From: Methylomonas albis
Lineage (GTDB): Bacteria; Pseudomonadota; Gammaproteobacteria; Methylococcales; Methylomonadaceae
Direction: 5' to 3'
NCBI RefSeq assembly: GCF_014850955.1
Contig: NZ_JACXSS010000001.1
Coordinates: 1,116,001 to 1,180,000 of the forward strand
DNA length: 64,000 nt
The notes under the pieces were generated by a model. It was not told the origin of the DNA and did no database searches. It saw only the letters and a list, made by a program, of their open reading frames with translations. The translations under genes and the position numbers were made by a program. Below, in pieces: positions 38,278 through 48,211 of the stretch (the stretch's first letter is position 1; each line of letters begins with the position of its first letter).

Positions 38278-38576
38278 TGGGGAAATACTTGTTTGAAAGG
38301 TTTAACGGTAACGCTAGCGTATACGCCGGCGGATATATAAGGGTCGGCATCGGCCCAGTTTTGGGCGTCCTGCTGACTGGCAAACTCGGCAACAATTAGG
38401 CTACCGCTAAAACCGGCATCGCCGGGATTATCGCTATCTATTGCCGGATGCGGGCCAGCCAACACGAGTCGGCCTTGGTCTTGCAATATGTTCAATCGTT
38501 GCAAATGTTGCGGACGGGCAGCCAGGCGTTTGCTTAAGCTGTTCGCGACATCTTCGGCAATGATGGCGTACAACAT
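38274..38576 (-). CDS. YciI family protein
   Basis: 100 residues. [20 protein letters not shown] at the start, with [10 protein letters not shown] and [23 protein letters not shown], is the YciI dimeric ferredoxin-like fold, whose His/Asp pair is thought catalytic. Substrate unknown. It overlaps bolA by four bases and yciB by one. Confidence 0.9.
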   Translation of the reverse strand: MLYAIIAEDVANSLSKRLAARPQHLQRLNILQDQGRLVLAGPHPAIDSDNPGDAGFSGSLIVAEFASQQDAQNWADADPYISAGVYASVTVKPFKQVFPQ

Positions 38577-39118
38577 TATTCTTTAGCCTCTGGTGCGGGT
38601 ACAAACTTATACAAGAACACCATTTGTACGGCAACAAAAATAAGCATCAGGCCTGGAACGCCGAAAGTTTTAAAGCTGACCCAGTCGTCGGTGCTGTAGT
38701 TCGCCATCACATATAAATTTAAACAGCCGACCCCGATAAAAAACATAGACCAGCTGATATTAAGGCGTTTCCATATGCGATCCGGCAATTCGAGATTTGC
38801 GCCCATCATGCGTTCAATAAAGGTTTTTTTGCCGACGTATTGGCTGACTAAAAATGCACCGCCGAATAGCCATTCAATGATGGTGAGCTTCCATTTAATG
38901 AATTGCTCGTCCTGTAAATACAGCGTTGCACCACCCATTACTAAAATTAAACCTAGCGTAATCCACTGCATGGTTTCCACTTTGCGATACAGCAGCCAAT
39001 AGGCGATGACCTGTACCACTGTGGAGGCGATGACTACGGCAGTGGCAATATAAATGTCGTACAGTTTATAGGTGACAAAGAATAGAACGATAGGGAAAAA
39101 CTCTAAAAGCGGTTTCAT
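38576..39118 (-). CDS. yciB: Inner membrane-spanning septation protein YciB (IspZ)
   Basis: 180 residues, five to six hydrophobic helices. Opening [20 protein letters not shown] and the block [20 protein letters not shown] with W.RLNISW.MFF are typical. It is implicated in cell-envelope synthesis and septation in E. coli. It heads the short yciB-yciI-bolA cluster. Confidence 0.93.
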   Translation of the reverse strand: MKPLLEFFPIVLFFVTYKLYDIYIATAVVIASTVVQVIAYWLLYRKVETMQWITLGLILVMGGATLYLQDEQFIKWKLTIIEWLFGGAFLVSQYVGKKTFIERMMGANLELPDRIWKRLNISWSMFFIGVGCLNLYVMANYSTDDWVSFKTFGVPGLMLIFVAVQMVFLYKFVPAPEAKE

Positions 39119-39145
39119 GATTAATGGTTAAAGATGGTGGGATGA

Positions 39146-39475
39146 TTAGACGTAATAGTCGATGCCGGAAATGATTTCGGCAACGCGGAGTTGCGCAGGC
39201 TGGTTGCGGTTTTCTGTATACGCATTCAATGCTTTCAACGTACGTGAGTTGTTTGGTTGATCGTTATTGCTCACCGTCAAGCCGTTGTCTGCCAAAGCGG
39301 CCTGAATTTGCGCGGTTGACGAGGTTTTAGGTAAATCAGGATTCTGCCGCGTTACGCCAGTATCGTCGCTATTGGGTTTTTGCTTTTGTTCAAGATTATT
39401 ATCCGGCCCTACGGCTTTAGGCTGGTTATAGCCGACCGGATAAAAAGCCAGGGATGAACTGTGTATAGTGTTCAC
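39146..39475 (-). CDS. Hypothetical protein
   Basis: 109 residues, no recognised family. It is polar and likely disordered in the first 60 residues (many Asn, Gln, Pro), then has a helix-forming stretch TLKALNAYTENRNQPAQLRV ending in IISGIDYYV. No signal peptide or membrane helix is seen. It stands alone between yciB and a divergent DUF1244 gene. Coding use and a normal stop make it a plausible real gene. Confidence 0.55.
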   Translation of the reverse strand: MNTIHSSSLAFYPVGYNQPKAVGPDNNLEQKQKPNSDDTGVTRQNPDLPKTSSTAQIQAALADNGLTVSNNDQPNNSRTLKALNAYTENRNQPAQLRVAEIISGIDYYV

Positions 39476-39588
39476 AAAGCGCGATTAAAAGCCCAAGTAT
39501 CAATTGCCTCATTGTAGAATCTTTGGCAGCAATTGTACATGAACCTGGCGGCTTTGCTGCTAAAATGCCGGTTTTAAAGGAGGATTTC

Positions 39589-39894
39589 ATGGTTCAGTCC
39601 AATAATGTCGAGTTGGAAGCCGCGGCTTTCAGGCAACTGCTTGCCCATTTGCAAAAACATACCGAAGTACAAAATATCGAACTGATGGTGCTAGCCGATT
39701 TTTGCAGGAATTGCTTGGCGAAATGGTATGCAGCTGCCGCAGCCGAGCGTGGTGTGGATATAGGCTACGAGCAAGCGCGGGAAATTGTCTACGGTATGCC
39801 GTACAGCGAATGGAAGGATCAATATCAACACGAAGCCACGGCTGAGCAGTTGGCTGCGTACGATGCTAAACAAAAACTAAAAGCGCAGTCATGA
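39589..39894 (+). CDS. DUF1244 family protein
   Basis: 101 residues from ATG 39589, which has AAGGAGGA upstream; an earlier in-frame codon at 39523 is less likely. FCRNCLAKWYAAAAAERG with YGMPYSEWKDQYQ is the DUF1244 signature, a small all-helical protein of unknown role with two conserved Cys. It overlaps the methyltransferase start by four bases. Confidence 0.88.
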   Translation: MVQSNNVELEAAAFRQLLAHLQKHTEVQNIELMVLADFCRNCLAKWYAAAAAERGVDIGYEQAREIVYGMPYSEWKDQYQHEATAEQLAAYDAKQKLKAQS

Positions 39895-40622
39895 CGACCG
39901 ATAAACCCTTCGATGCAATGTTTTCCGGTGTGATCGGCCAGGAATATCAAATGCTGAAACTGATATGCCCATTTGCGACGGAAATGAGTCGCTTGGTCGG
40001 CGAGATCGTTGGCGCTTACTGTGAGAGGCAAAATACTCAGCAGACGGTGGTTGAACTCGGGGGTGGCACCGGCATTACCACATTGGCTATCCTGTCCGCT
40101 GCGGATAACTTGAAGGTATTAAGTGTCGATAACGAGCCCATCATGCAAAGTCAGGCGCAGCAGAGTTTGCGGGACTGGGTTGCTGCCGACAGATTGAGTT
40201 TTTCCAGCGACGATGCCTTAAGTGCATTGCAAGCGTTACCCAGTGACAGTGTCGATATTTTGGCGTCGGCATATACCTTGCATAACTTCCATATCGATTA
40301 CCGCCGCCAGGTGCTGGCCGAAATATATCGAGTGTTAAAGCCGGGTGGACAATTCGTTAACGGTGACCGTTACGCATTGGACGATATTTCCGTGCATACC
40401 CGTAGCACCCAGCGAGAAGTTGGCGGCTATTTTAAGGTGTTGACTGAAATTAACCGGCTTGATCTGCTCGAACATTGGATTGTCCATTTGTTTAATGACG
40501 AGTCGGAAAATCACGTCATGCGTGAATCGGTCGCGTTGGCGCAGATGGCTGACGTCGGTTTTCGGGAAATCGAATTACAGCAGCGCATGGAGGTCAATGC
40601 CTTGGTAACTGCGATCAAATGA
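39891..40622 (+). CDS. Class I SAM-dependent methyltransferase
   Basis: 243 residues. Motif I is VVELGGGTGITTLAILSA, motif II around VLSVDNEPIM and the later EIYRVLKPGGQFVNGD is typical of Methyltransf_25/11 enzymes. A substrate cannot be assigned. It is coupled to DUF1244 by a four-base overlap. It lacks a signal peptide, so it acts in the cytoplasm. Confidence 0.88.
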   Translation: MTTDKPFDAMFSGVIGQEYQMLKLICPFATEMSRLVGEIVGAYCERQNTQQTVVELGGGTGITTLAILSAADNLKVLSVDNEPIMQSQAQQSLRDWVAADRLSFSSDDALSALQALPSDSVDILASAYTLHNFHIDYRRQVLAEIYRVLKPGGQFVNGDRYALDDISVHTRSTQREVGGYFKVLTEINRLDLLEHWIVHLFNDESENHVMRESVALAQMADVGFREIELQQRMEVNALVTAIK

Positions 40623-40685
40623 CGTTTTTCGGTGCTTCGCTAATCAGGATTTGCCGCGCAATGTGCGGTTTAAACGAGAAAAAAC

Positions 40686-42392
40686 ATGGCTGAATCGACT
40701 GGTAGTAAAAACAAAAAAACCTTGGATGCATTCGCGGACGATTTGGATGCCATGCTCAATATCGGCGATCCTTCCGAGCAACAGGTTGGCACTATAGATG
40801 ATGACGAAGCTATCGACCGTTTACTGGTGGGCGACGAAACGTTTGAGCGTAATGCTCAGCAGGAAATCGACGAGTTTGCGGATATCGATGAATTGCTGAG
40901 TGCGAATGAGCCCGGCGCAGCATCGAGTTTGGCCAGCGATATTGACGAGTTTGGCGACGATTTGGATAGCGACATTGGTATTAATCCTGGTCGCGAGCAA
41001 CAAGTTATCGACGATGAGTTTGCCGATATTGTCGATGCCGAAAACCGCCAAGACCGTATAGAACTGGCGGACACCGATGTGTTCGAAGAAGTTGCGGAGT
41101 TAGAGCGCGTAGGTCAAATCGACGATTTTGTCGAGGATACGTCGATCGCCGCGTTGATTTTGCCGGAAACCGCCGGAGACGAACTGGAGAATATGGCGGA
41201 AATAGACGAGTTTTCCGATGATGCTGAATCAGTTGGCAGCAATGCTGATTTTTTGATTGCAGATTTTGATATTTCCGCGGATGACGAGCTCGCGCCACCG
41301 GCGCCGCCAAATGTCGATGATTTTGCCGATTCTGCGGAACCAAATGCTAGTGTTCAACCAAGTACGTCGGAGCCGGATCCGGGATTTGCGGCAGAGGCGA
41401 GCTATCAGGATAACGACGAAGAATTAGTCGTCGTACAGAGTCATGAGCCGGAAATCGCGCCAGTTGCCGAAGCGGTCGAGCGAGTTCAAGCTGCGCCGCC
41501 GGTACAGGTAATTGATCACAGCAGCGAAATTGCAGCGTTGAATCGGAATATCGTCGACATCAAAAAGCATCAACAACAGATTCGACACGACTTGACCGAG
41601 GCTGCGGGCAAGAATGAGTTGCTCGGCTGTCTGGATAGCCTGGAAAGCCTGCAGACCGAACAGAAAAAAACCAAGCGAGCCGTGGATGCCTTGGCCGCTA
41701 AAAAGCCGGTAAGCGCTTATGTTGCCAATGGTATTGCAGTTGCGGCTTTGTTGATTGGCAGCGGATTAGGTATTCAAGGCATGATTGCCAAATCGCAAGT
41801 CGGTGAATTGGTCACCATTATAGGTAAACTGCAGGAGCAGGTGAATGTAGCGCCGGCCTCCGATGCGGCCGACAAAGAGATGTTACGCAAGCAGTTGGAC
41901 GAGTTGACGGTTAGCAACGGAGTGATGGCCACTCAGATCGCAGAGTTAAGCAAGGTGGGGCCTGCTGATCCTGGTGCCGCAAAAGCTGCTGGCGATCAGG
42001 CTAAGCCCTCTGCCGAAATCAGCAGCCAGATGATGCAAATCGGTGCCGCGATAGAAGCTTTGCAAAACAAGGTAAGCGCTTTGGAAAAAGGCCGAGCTGT
42101 GGCGGTCGCGTCGGTGCCTAAACCGGAAAAGAAAAAGCCGGAACCGGTTGAGGAAAATTGGGCGGTCAACCTGGTTGCTTTTAAACAGGACTGGTATGCC
42201 AAGAGTAAAGCTCAGGAGTTTGCGGGCAAGGGTGTGCCGGCCAAGGTAGTCAAAACCGAATCCAAAGGCGAAAATTGGTATCGCTTGTTTGTGGATGGAT
42301 TTAAAACCCAATACGAAGCGGCGTCTTATGCAGCAAAGATCAAGAAAACCCTGAATCTCGATTCGGTGTGGGTTACCCGCAATAAAGAATAG
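40686..42392 (+). CDS. SPOR-domain protein with acidic repeats and one membrane helix
   Basis: 568 residues. Residues about 1-270 are very acidic and carry repeated IDEFADI-like units (IDEFADIDELL, IDEFGDDLD, DDEFADIVD, IDEFSDDAE, VDDFADSAE). A helical stretch (about 280-340) leads to a membrane helix GIAVAALLIGSGLGIQGMIA, a further coiled coil and a C-terminal SPOR domain (NWAVNLVAFKQDWYAKSKAQ, then WYRLFVDGF). SPOR domains bind denuded peptidoglycan at the division site. The acidic part is therefore cytoplasmic. A nucleotidase gene follows two bases later. Confidence 0.85.
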   Translation: MAESTGSKNKKTLDAFADDLDAMLNIGDPSEQQVGTIDDDEAIDRLLVGDETFERNAQQEIDEFADIDELLSANEPGAASSLASDIDEFGDDLDSDIGINPGREQQVIDDEFADIVDAENRQDRIELADTDVFEEVAELERVGQIDDFVEDTSIAALILPETAGDELENMAEIDEFSDDAESVGSNADFLIADFDISADDELAPPAPPNVDDFADSAEPNASVQPSTSEPDPGFAAEASYQDNDEELVVVQSHEPEIAPVAEAVERVQAAPPVQVIDHSSEIAALNRNIVDIKKHQQQIRHDLTEAAGKNELLGCLDSLESLQTEQKKTKRAVDALAAKKPVSAYVANGIAVAALLIGSGLGIQGMIAKSQVGELVTIIGKLQEQVNVAPASDAADKEMLRKQLDELTVSNGVMATQIAELSKVGPADPGAAKAAGDQAKPSAEISSQMMQIGAAIEALQNKVSALEKGRAVAVASVPKPEKKKPEPVEENWAVNLVAFKQDWYAKSKAQEFAGKGVPAKVVKTESKGENWYRLFVDGFKTQYEAASYAAKIKKTLNLDSVWVTRNKE

Positions 42393-42394
42393 CT

Positions 42395-43294
42395 ATGGAT
42401 AATCAGAAACTAGTCGTAGCGGTATCGTCTAGGGCTTTGTTCAATCTAGATGAATCGCATGCGATTTTCGAAACCCATGGCAAGGAAGCGTTTTGTCGTT
42501 ATCAGATTGAGCACGAAAACGAAATTCTGCCGCCGGGTTTCGGATTTTCCTTGGTGAAGAAGTTTCTGGATATCAACAAAGCCTTTCCCGGCGCACCGCT
42601 GGTGGAGATTATCCTGTTATCGCAGAATAGCGCCGATACTGGCCTGCGCATTTTTAACTCGATTAATCATTATGAACTGGCGATTAGCCGGGCGGCATTT
42701 ACCAGTGGTGTTTCACCCTATGAATACATTCCGGCATTCGGTGCGCATTTGTTTTTATCCGCCAATGGCGAGGACGTCAGAAAAGCCTTGGCTGCCGGTT
42801 ATGCCGCTGCCACCATCGTCTCCGGCACTGTCGCTAATCCGTCGCCGCAGCTGCGGATTGCTTTCGACGGCGATGCGGTGTTGTTTTCCGACGAGTCCGA
42901 GCGGATTTATCAGCAACACGGTTTGGCCGCTTTTGCGGCCAATGAGCGCAACGAGGCGCACAGGCCTTTGTCCGACGGCCCATTGAAAGAGTTTTTAAGC
43001 GCTTTGCACCGCATACAGACTCATTTTGATCAAGAGCTGTCGCCGATTCGCACCGCGCTGGTTACCGCGCGCGCTGCACCTGCTCACGAGCGGGTCGTGA
43101 GAACCTTGCGGGCGTGGGGGATTAGAATAGACGAAGCCTTGTTTTTAGGCGGCATGCCCAAGGGCGCGTTTTTAAAAGCGTTTGGGGCCGATATTTTCTT
43201 CGATGACCAGAAAGGTCATTGCGATTCCGCGGAGTCGCATCAAATCGCCGCTGCCCACGTCCCCAATGGGATTACAAATCAAAACCGATCCTGA
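42395..43294 (+). CDS. 5'-nucleotidase (cytosolic NT5C1-like family)
   Basis: 299 residues. LVVAVSSRALFNLDESHAIF opens the family, and the phosphatase-like motifs are LRIAFDGDAVLFSDESERIY and ADIFFDDQKGHC, with GMPKGAFLKAFG between. The family hydrolyses nucleoside 5'-monophosphates in the cytoplasm. Its 3' end overlaps the convergent gene downstream by 23 bp. Confidence 0.88.
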   Translation: MDNQKLVVAVSSRALFNLDESHAIFETHGKEAFCRYQIEHENEILPPGFGFSLVKKFLDINKAFPGAPLVEIILLSQNSADTGLRIFNSINHYELAISRAAFTSGVSPYEYIPAFGAHLFLSANGEDVRKALAAGYAAATIVSGTVANPSPQLRIAFDGDAVLFSDESERIYQQHGLAAFAANERNEAHRPLSDGPLKEFLSALHRIQTHFDQELSPIRTALVTARAAPAHERVVRTLRAWGIRIDEALFLGGMPKGAFLKAFGADIFFDDQKGHCDSAESHQIAAAHVPNGITNQNRS

Positions 43295-44777
43295 AGCGCG
43301 CTAACCACGGCGTGTTTTCCACGCAAGCTTTCAAATACAAGGTCTTGCCGTACAGTAAACTTATCTTACTGCCTACCATGTATTTGCCGTTGGCTAACAA
43401 TACCTCGGGGTGATCGGTTTCCATGCCGATGACTATGGCTTTTTGGCTGCTGTCGCTGGCATTTTCGATGTCGTGGATTGTCACGCTGTCGACAATAGGT
43501 TCCAGCAAAATGAGTGTCACATCGTCGTACAGGGTTTGCTGGCGAACTATTACCAGTTTAGCGGGTTGCTGCTCGCGGCAAAGTAAGCCGATATCGCCGG
43601 TTGAACAATTGGGCGCAGGGCTTTCCGCTACCAGGAATTGTTTGCTGACATTGCGTAACAGGCTCAGACTAGTGCCGTGTTCCGGAAAACTGATGATCGA
43701 GGCATTGAGCGGTTTGTAAAAGCTTTTTTCATGTTCCAGCGGCACTAGAGACATGTCGCGGGCTAGAGATCTACCACGCGATAGCTGCGAGCTAAGGTTC
43801 ATAATCTTCGATAATTTCTCTTCGCCTTGCAGATGAGCGCTGACGGCCACGAAACCTTCGAGTAAGTGTGCCGGCATCGGTGGCCCCATAGACACCGACG
43901 CAAAAATATTGCTGTACCCGCTTAAGTGTAAGGCCAGTTTGGTCTGCATGTTTGAATTCAGCTCGGTCTCGATTTCGCCAAGTTGCAATGCATGACCCAA
44001 GCTCAGGCAGCTGATGTATACCGAGCCGCGCGGCAATGTGCTGTTTGTACGCGGTACGGGGCCTGGTTCGTTGCCGAGGTTCCAAAAAAAACCGCAATCC
44101 GGACTGGTTTTTTTGTGGATTTCCAGCCGATTTTGCTGTCGATTGGCCAGCTGAAATAACTGGCCGATTTCCGTTGTTGGGTAGCGATTCGGTGTGCTGA
44201 TTGCAAACAATAGGTTGCGTTTGACGACCTCTTCAATAGTGTTTTGTAGCTTGAATTCCTGCTGTTTGGACGAGATTGGCTTTTTTAACAGTTGCAGTTC
44301 GTCGGCTATCGTGTAAAGCAGGCCGCTTTTTTTCCATAAAGTGGTGGACGGCATTTCGTAAAACAGCGCAGTGCTGCGCAGACAGTACCCTACTAATTGC
44401 AAGGCGTAAAATATGGCTTGTTGGTTCTGCGTTGACTCGAGTTGTTTGGTCTCCACGCAGCGGCAAAAAGCCAGGCTCAAATGTCTGAGTAACTGAATGG
44501 ATAGTTTGGCTATTTTAAGTGTTTTGTTGTTGGAGGCTATGTCCGTTTCGGAACGTGCGGCATTGGTCAATCCATTGGATAAATGCAATGTCAGCGGCGT
44601 TAAATTGATCAGTAGTGGCAAGGTGTTCGCGGCTGCGGCGTTGTGACGATTCAGTTGTTTAAGGACTTGATTCAACTGATTTGCGGCGTTCGCCGCCGGT
44701 AGCGTGCTTAATGAATTAATCCATCCTACGAGGGATTCTGTTGACAGCTCAAAAGGCAGGGATGCGTTATCGGTCAT
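43272..44777 (-). CDS. Large protein of unknown function
   Basis: 501 residues, cytoplasmic. The N-terminal half is helical (NAANQLNQVLKQLNRHNAAA, then KIAKLSIQLLRHLSLAF); the C-terminal third is beta-rich (PAKLVIVRQQTLYDDVTLIL, ending LKACVENTPWLARFRIGFDL). The overall layout is reminiscent of large helical plus beta-barrel cyclic di-GMP receptors of Gammaproteobacteria, but no RxxxR PilZ signature is visible, so this is weak. It is divergent from lnt and convergent with the nucleotidase. Confidence 0.7.
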   Translation of the reverse strand: MTDNASLPFELSTESLVGWINSLSTLPAANAANQLNQVLKQLNRHNAAAANTLPLLINLTPLTLHLSNGLTNAARSETDIASNNKTLKIAKLSIQLLRHLSLAFCRCVETKQLESTQNQQAIFYALQLVGYCLRSTALFYEMPSTTLWKKSGLLYTIADELQLLKKPISSKQQEFKLQNTIEEVVKRNLLFAISTPNRYPTTEIGQLFQLANRQQNRLEIHKKTSPDCGFFWNLGNEPGPVPRTNSTLPRGSVYISCLSLGHALQLGEIETELNSNMQTKLALHLSGYSNIFASVSMGPPMPAHLLEGFVAVSAHLQGEEKLSKIMNLSSQLSRGRSLARDMSLVPLEHEKSFYKPLNASIISFPEHGTSLSLLRNVSKQFLVAESPAPNCSTGDIGLLCREQQPAKLVIVRQQTLYDDVTLILLEPIVDSVTIHDIENASDSSQKAIVIGMETDHPEVLLANGKYMVGSKISLLYGKTLYLKACVENTPWLARFRIGFDL

Positions 44778-44912
44778 GTACTTGCGAGTTAAGTTGTGTT
44801 GAAAACATATCTTAAGTTTAGTTCAGATTGGCGGTTAAAGGCAGTTGCCAATTTTGCGAAACCTCGACGGCTGCATAAAATGCCGTTTCCATCGAATAAA
44901 CACACCGGATTA

Positions 44913-46436
44913 ATGAAGCGAATATTGAATTTTAAATGGGAGCTTGCCGCACCAGTTTTTGGTGCATTGCTGACCATGGCCTTTGCACCCTACGATTATG
45001 CTTACGCCGCGGTCGCCGCACTGATGTTCATGTACTGGGTTTGGCAGCAGCAAGCGCCGAACAGAGCCGCTCTTAGTGGATATTTGTTTGGTTTGGGCTT
45101 ATTCAGTACCGGTATTTGGTGGACGTACATCAGTATTCACGATTTTGGTGGCGGCGACCCTTATAGCGCGATAGCGCTGACGGCTTTGCTGGTGGCGGTT
45201 TGGGCATTATTCCCGGCTTTAACCGGCTGGATGATTGCCAAAACCTTGTTGTGGTCCGGGCCGTGGTTACGAATAATCGCAGCAGCTATCGTTTGGGTAA
45301 CGGTCGAGTATTTTCGCGGTTATTGGTTGTTGAACGGTTTCCCCTGGCTCCAAATCGCCTACAGCCAACTTTCTACGCCCTTGGCCGGTTTTGCGCCGCT
45401 GGTCGGAGTCTACGGTGTTGGGTTTTTATTGGCGCTGTCGGCCTTCGCCGCCGTGGAGATGTTCCGCGGTAAATTGACCGTCTTACGATGCTTGCCGGTT
45501 TTAGTCTCGATTTGGGTGGGAGGATGGTATCTGCAATCCGTGGCATGGACTCAGGCCGCCGGCGCGCCGATTAAGGTGACGCTGGTGCAAGGCAATATTG
45601 GTCAGGATCAGAAATGGCAAAAAAATCAGAAACTCAACACGCTCAGACTTTATCAAGAGCTTACCGAGCAGCATTGGGATTCCGATGTGATCATCTGGCC
45701 GGAGACCTCGATTCCCGCCTTTTTATCGCAAGTCAAAGAGTTCTACATCGATCCTCTGCAAACCGCCGCGCAAGCGCATGGAGTTGATTTGGTCGTTGGG
45801 TTGCCCAGCAGCGGGCAGGGCAAGGATTATTACAATAGCGTAATGACTCTGGGCGAAAAGCAAGCCTTGTATCATAAAAATCATCTGCTGCCGTTTGGCG
45901 AATATTTGCCGCTTCAGCCTTTATCGGGTTGGGTATTGGATAAATTGCAAATTCCGCTTGGCGATTTTGCAGCCGGTGGCGATCAGCAAACCTTGTTGAC
46001 GGCGGGGGGGCATGCGTTTGTCACTACTATTTGCTATGAAGATGCTTTCGGCGAGTTGGTTGCCAGACAGGTTGCCGATGCGGGCTATATCGTTAATATG
46101 ACTAATGATGCCTGGTTCGGCGATTCGTCGCAGCCACACCAGCACATGCAAATGGCGCGGATGCGAGCCCTGGAAACCGGCCGATATTTGGTGCGCGTTA
46201 CCAACACCGGCGTGACAGGGTTCGTCGGCCCGGACGGCGCATTACGTAGCCAAGCGCCCTTGTTCAATACCACCACTTTGACAGATTATATCGTGCCGAT
46301 GAGCGGCCTTACGCCTTATGTTATGTTGGGCGATAAAGGTCTTTTCGGGTTATTGGCGGTATTGCTGCTGCTTGTATATGCTTGGAGTCGCTGGTGTAGT
46401 GCAGTCACTTTCAAGCGGCACGCTAAAGCTGCCTAG
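44913..46436 (+). CDS. lnt: Apolipoprotein N-acyltransferase
   Basis: 507 residues from ATG 44913, close to the E. coli length; ATG 44880 is possible and the 44796 start is too long. N-terminal membrane helices cover about 10-215; the nitrilase-like domain has the catalytic triad Glu264 (WPETSIP), Lys322 (YHKNHLLPFGEYLP) and Cys374 (TTICYEDAFG). A last helix is at the C-terminus. It adds the third acyl chain to lipoproteins at the outer face of the inner membrane. Confidence 0.95.
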   Translation: MKRILNFKWELAAPVFGALLTMAFAPYDYAYAAVAALMFMYWVWQQQAPNRAALSGYLFGLGLFSTGIWWTYISIHDFGGGDPYSAIALTALLVAVWALFPALTGWMIAKTLLWSGPWLRIIAAAIVWVTVEYFRGYWLLNGFPWLQIAYSQLSTPLAGFAPLVGVYGVGFLLALSAFAAVEMFRGKLTVLRCLPVLVSIWVGGWYLQSVAWTQAAGAPIKVTLVQGNIGQDQKWQKNQKLNTLRLYQELTEQHWDSDVIIWPETSIPAFLSQVKEFYIDPLQTAAQAHGVDLVVGLPSSGQGKDYYNSVMTLGEKQALYHKNHLLPFGEYLPLQPLSGWVLDKLQIPLGDFAAGGDQQTLLTAGGHAFVTTICYEDAFGELVARQVADAGYIVNMTNDAWFGDSSQPHQHMQMARMRALETGRYLVRVTNTGVTGFVGPDGALRSQAPLFNTTTLTDYIVPMSGLTPYVMLGDKGLFGLLAVLLLLVYAWSRWCSAVTFKRHAKAA

Positions 46437-46494
46437 AATTACGGCGATTAATCTTGAAAAATTAAGTCCTGTATCCACGTCAACGGAATAATTT

Positions 46495-48003
46495 ATGCGC
46501 TATAAGCAAGGTAAATCTTCAGTTCTAGCGGGTGCGCTGACCTTAGTCTCGGTGGGATCCCTGGCTGAACAAATTTCAGAAACGCCCGCGTTCTGGTTGG
46601 AATCAGGGCAAAACAGCATCAAGGCTGCGGAGCGGCTTAAAGCTAACAAAGCGTTTGCCAAAAACGTGATTCTATTCGTTGGTGACGGTATGGGCATCTC
46701 TACTATTACTGCCGCGCGTATATTGGAAGGGCAACGCAAACCGGGTAATCGTGGCGGCGAGGAGAACTCATTGAGTTTTGAAACAGCGCCTTATGTGGCC
46801 CTATCGAAAACCTATAGCGCCAATCAACAAACCCCGGATTCCGCGCCGACCATGTCGGCCATTATTACCGGTGTGAAAACCAACGATGGCGAATTGTCGG
46901 TAGGCATGCAGGTGGCTCGCCAGGAAAAAAGTGCGGATGTTATCAATATCTACAAGGTGAAAACCTTGCTGGAACAAGCCGAGGAAAAAGGCCTATCGAC
47001 TGGCGTGGTCTCTACTGCCAGAGTCACGCATGCTACTCCGGCGGCTTGTTATGCCCACACCTCCGAGCGCGATTGGGAGTCCGATGCGCAAGTTCCAGCT
47101 CGCGCCACTGTCAGCGATATTGCCAAGCAATTGTTGGACTTTAATTACGGTAACGGTTTGGAAGTGGCGCTAGGCGGCGGGCGTAGCATGTTTTTGCCCG
47201 ATACCATGCCCGACCCGGAAGATGGCGACAAATTTGGTGGCCGCAAGGATGGTGTGGACTTGACCCAGCGTTGGCTGACGCAATATCCGAAATCGGCCTA
47301 CGTCTATAACAAAGCCGGCTTCGATGCCATAGACCCTAGGCAAACCGAGCATTTGCTGGGCTTGTTCGAACGTTCGCACATGGAATATGAACATGATAGG
47401 CCGAGCGATAAAGGCGGGGAACCGTCTTTGACCGAGATGACCGAAAAAGCCATCGACATGCTGTCGAAAAATAATAGAGGCTATGTGCTGATGGTGGAAG
47501 CTGGTCGTATCGATCATGCCCATCATGCCGGCAATGCTTATAGGGCTTTGACGGAAACGGTGGAGCTATCCAATGCAGTCCGCAAGGCTTTAGAAAGAAC
47601 CAATTCTAAAGATACTTTAATCGTGGTTACCGCCGATCACAGTCATACTTTTACTATCGCAGGTTACCCACAACGCGGAAATCCGATCATGGGATTGGTG
47701 AAGCAGTCCGGCGCCACAGGGTTTGCCAAGGATAGCAACGGTTTGCCTTACGCTACACTAGGATATGCCAATGGTCCGGGCTATCGAGGCCAAAACGGCC
47801 GCCCGGATCTAACTGCCGTGGATACCGCGAATCCCGATTTTTTGCAGGAAGCTGTCGTGCCACTAACCAGCGAAACTCATGGCGCCGAAGATGTGGCGAT
47901 TTTTGCGTTTGGTCCCAAAGCATATCTGTTTCATGGCGTACAAGAGCAAAGTTATATCTATCAAGTTATGGCGCATGCATTGAAATTTAAGGCCGGTCGG
48001 TAA
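46495..48003 (+). CDS. Alkaline phosphatase (PhoA family)
   Basis: 502 residues. A signal peptide runs to about residue 25 (ALTLVSVGSLA). Metal-binding Asp64 is in VGDGMGISTITAAR; the phosphorylated Ser116 is in TPDSAPTMSA; VEAGRIDHAHHAGNAYRAL and TADHSHTFTI supply further metal ligands. It is a periplasmic phosphomonoesterase, probably induced by phosphate limitation, though no clear Pho box was identified. The 208-bp gap after it holds no gene. Confidence 0.93.
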   Translation: MRYKQGKSSVLAGALTLVSVGSLAEQISETPAFWLESGQNSIKAAERLKANKAFAKNVILFVGDGMGISTITAARILEGQRKPGNRGGEENSLSFETAPYVALSKTYSANQQTPDSAPTMSAIITGVKTNDGELSVGMQVARQEKSADVINIYKVKTLLEQAEEKGLSTGVVSTARVTHATPAACYAHTSERDWESDAQVPARATVSDIAKQLLDFNYGNGLEVALGGGRSMFLPDTMPDPEDGDKFGGRKDGVDLTQRWLTQYPKSAYVYNKAGFDAIDPRQTEHLLGLFERSHMEYEHDRPSDKGGEPSLTEMTEKAIDMLSKNNRGYVLMVEAGRIDHAHHAGNAYRALTETVELSNAVRKALERTNSKDTLIVVTADHSHTFTIAGYPQRGNPIMGLVKQSGATGFAKDSNGLPYATLGYANGPGYRGQNGRPDLTAVDTANPDFLQEAVVPLTSETHGAEDVAIFAFGPKAYLFHGVQEQSYIYQVMAHALKFKAGR

Positions 48004-48211
48004 AAATTAGTCAAATTGGAAAAAAAATTGTCAGCACAAGTTTTAACGAAGAAATACGGGATAGGTAGGTTGTTGGACGGCCGCTTAGCCTTTTGCGTAG
48101 TCAGAAAATAGCATATGTTAATTTTTTTTCGGACGAAACAAACAGGCAAACAACTAACAGACTATTCTTTTAATCGATAAACCATGTAAAACATTCAGGA
48201 AAATAATCGCT

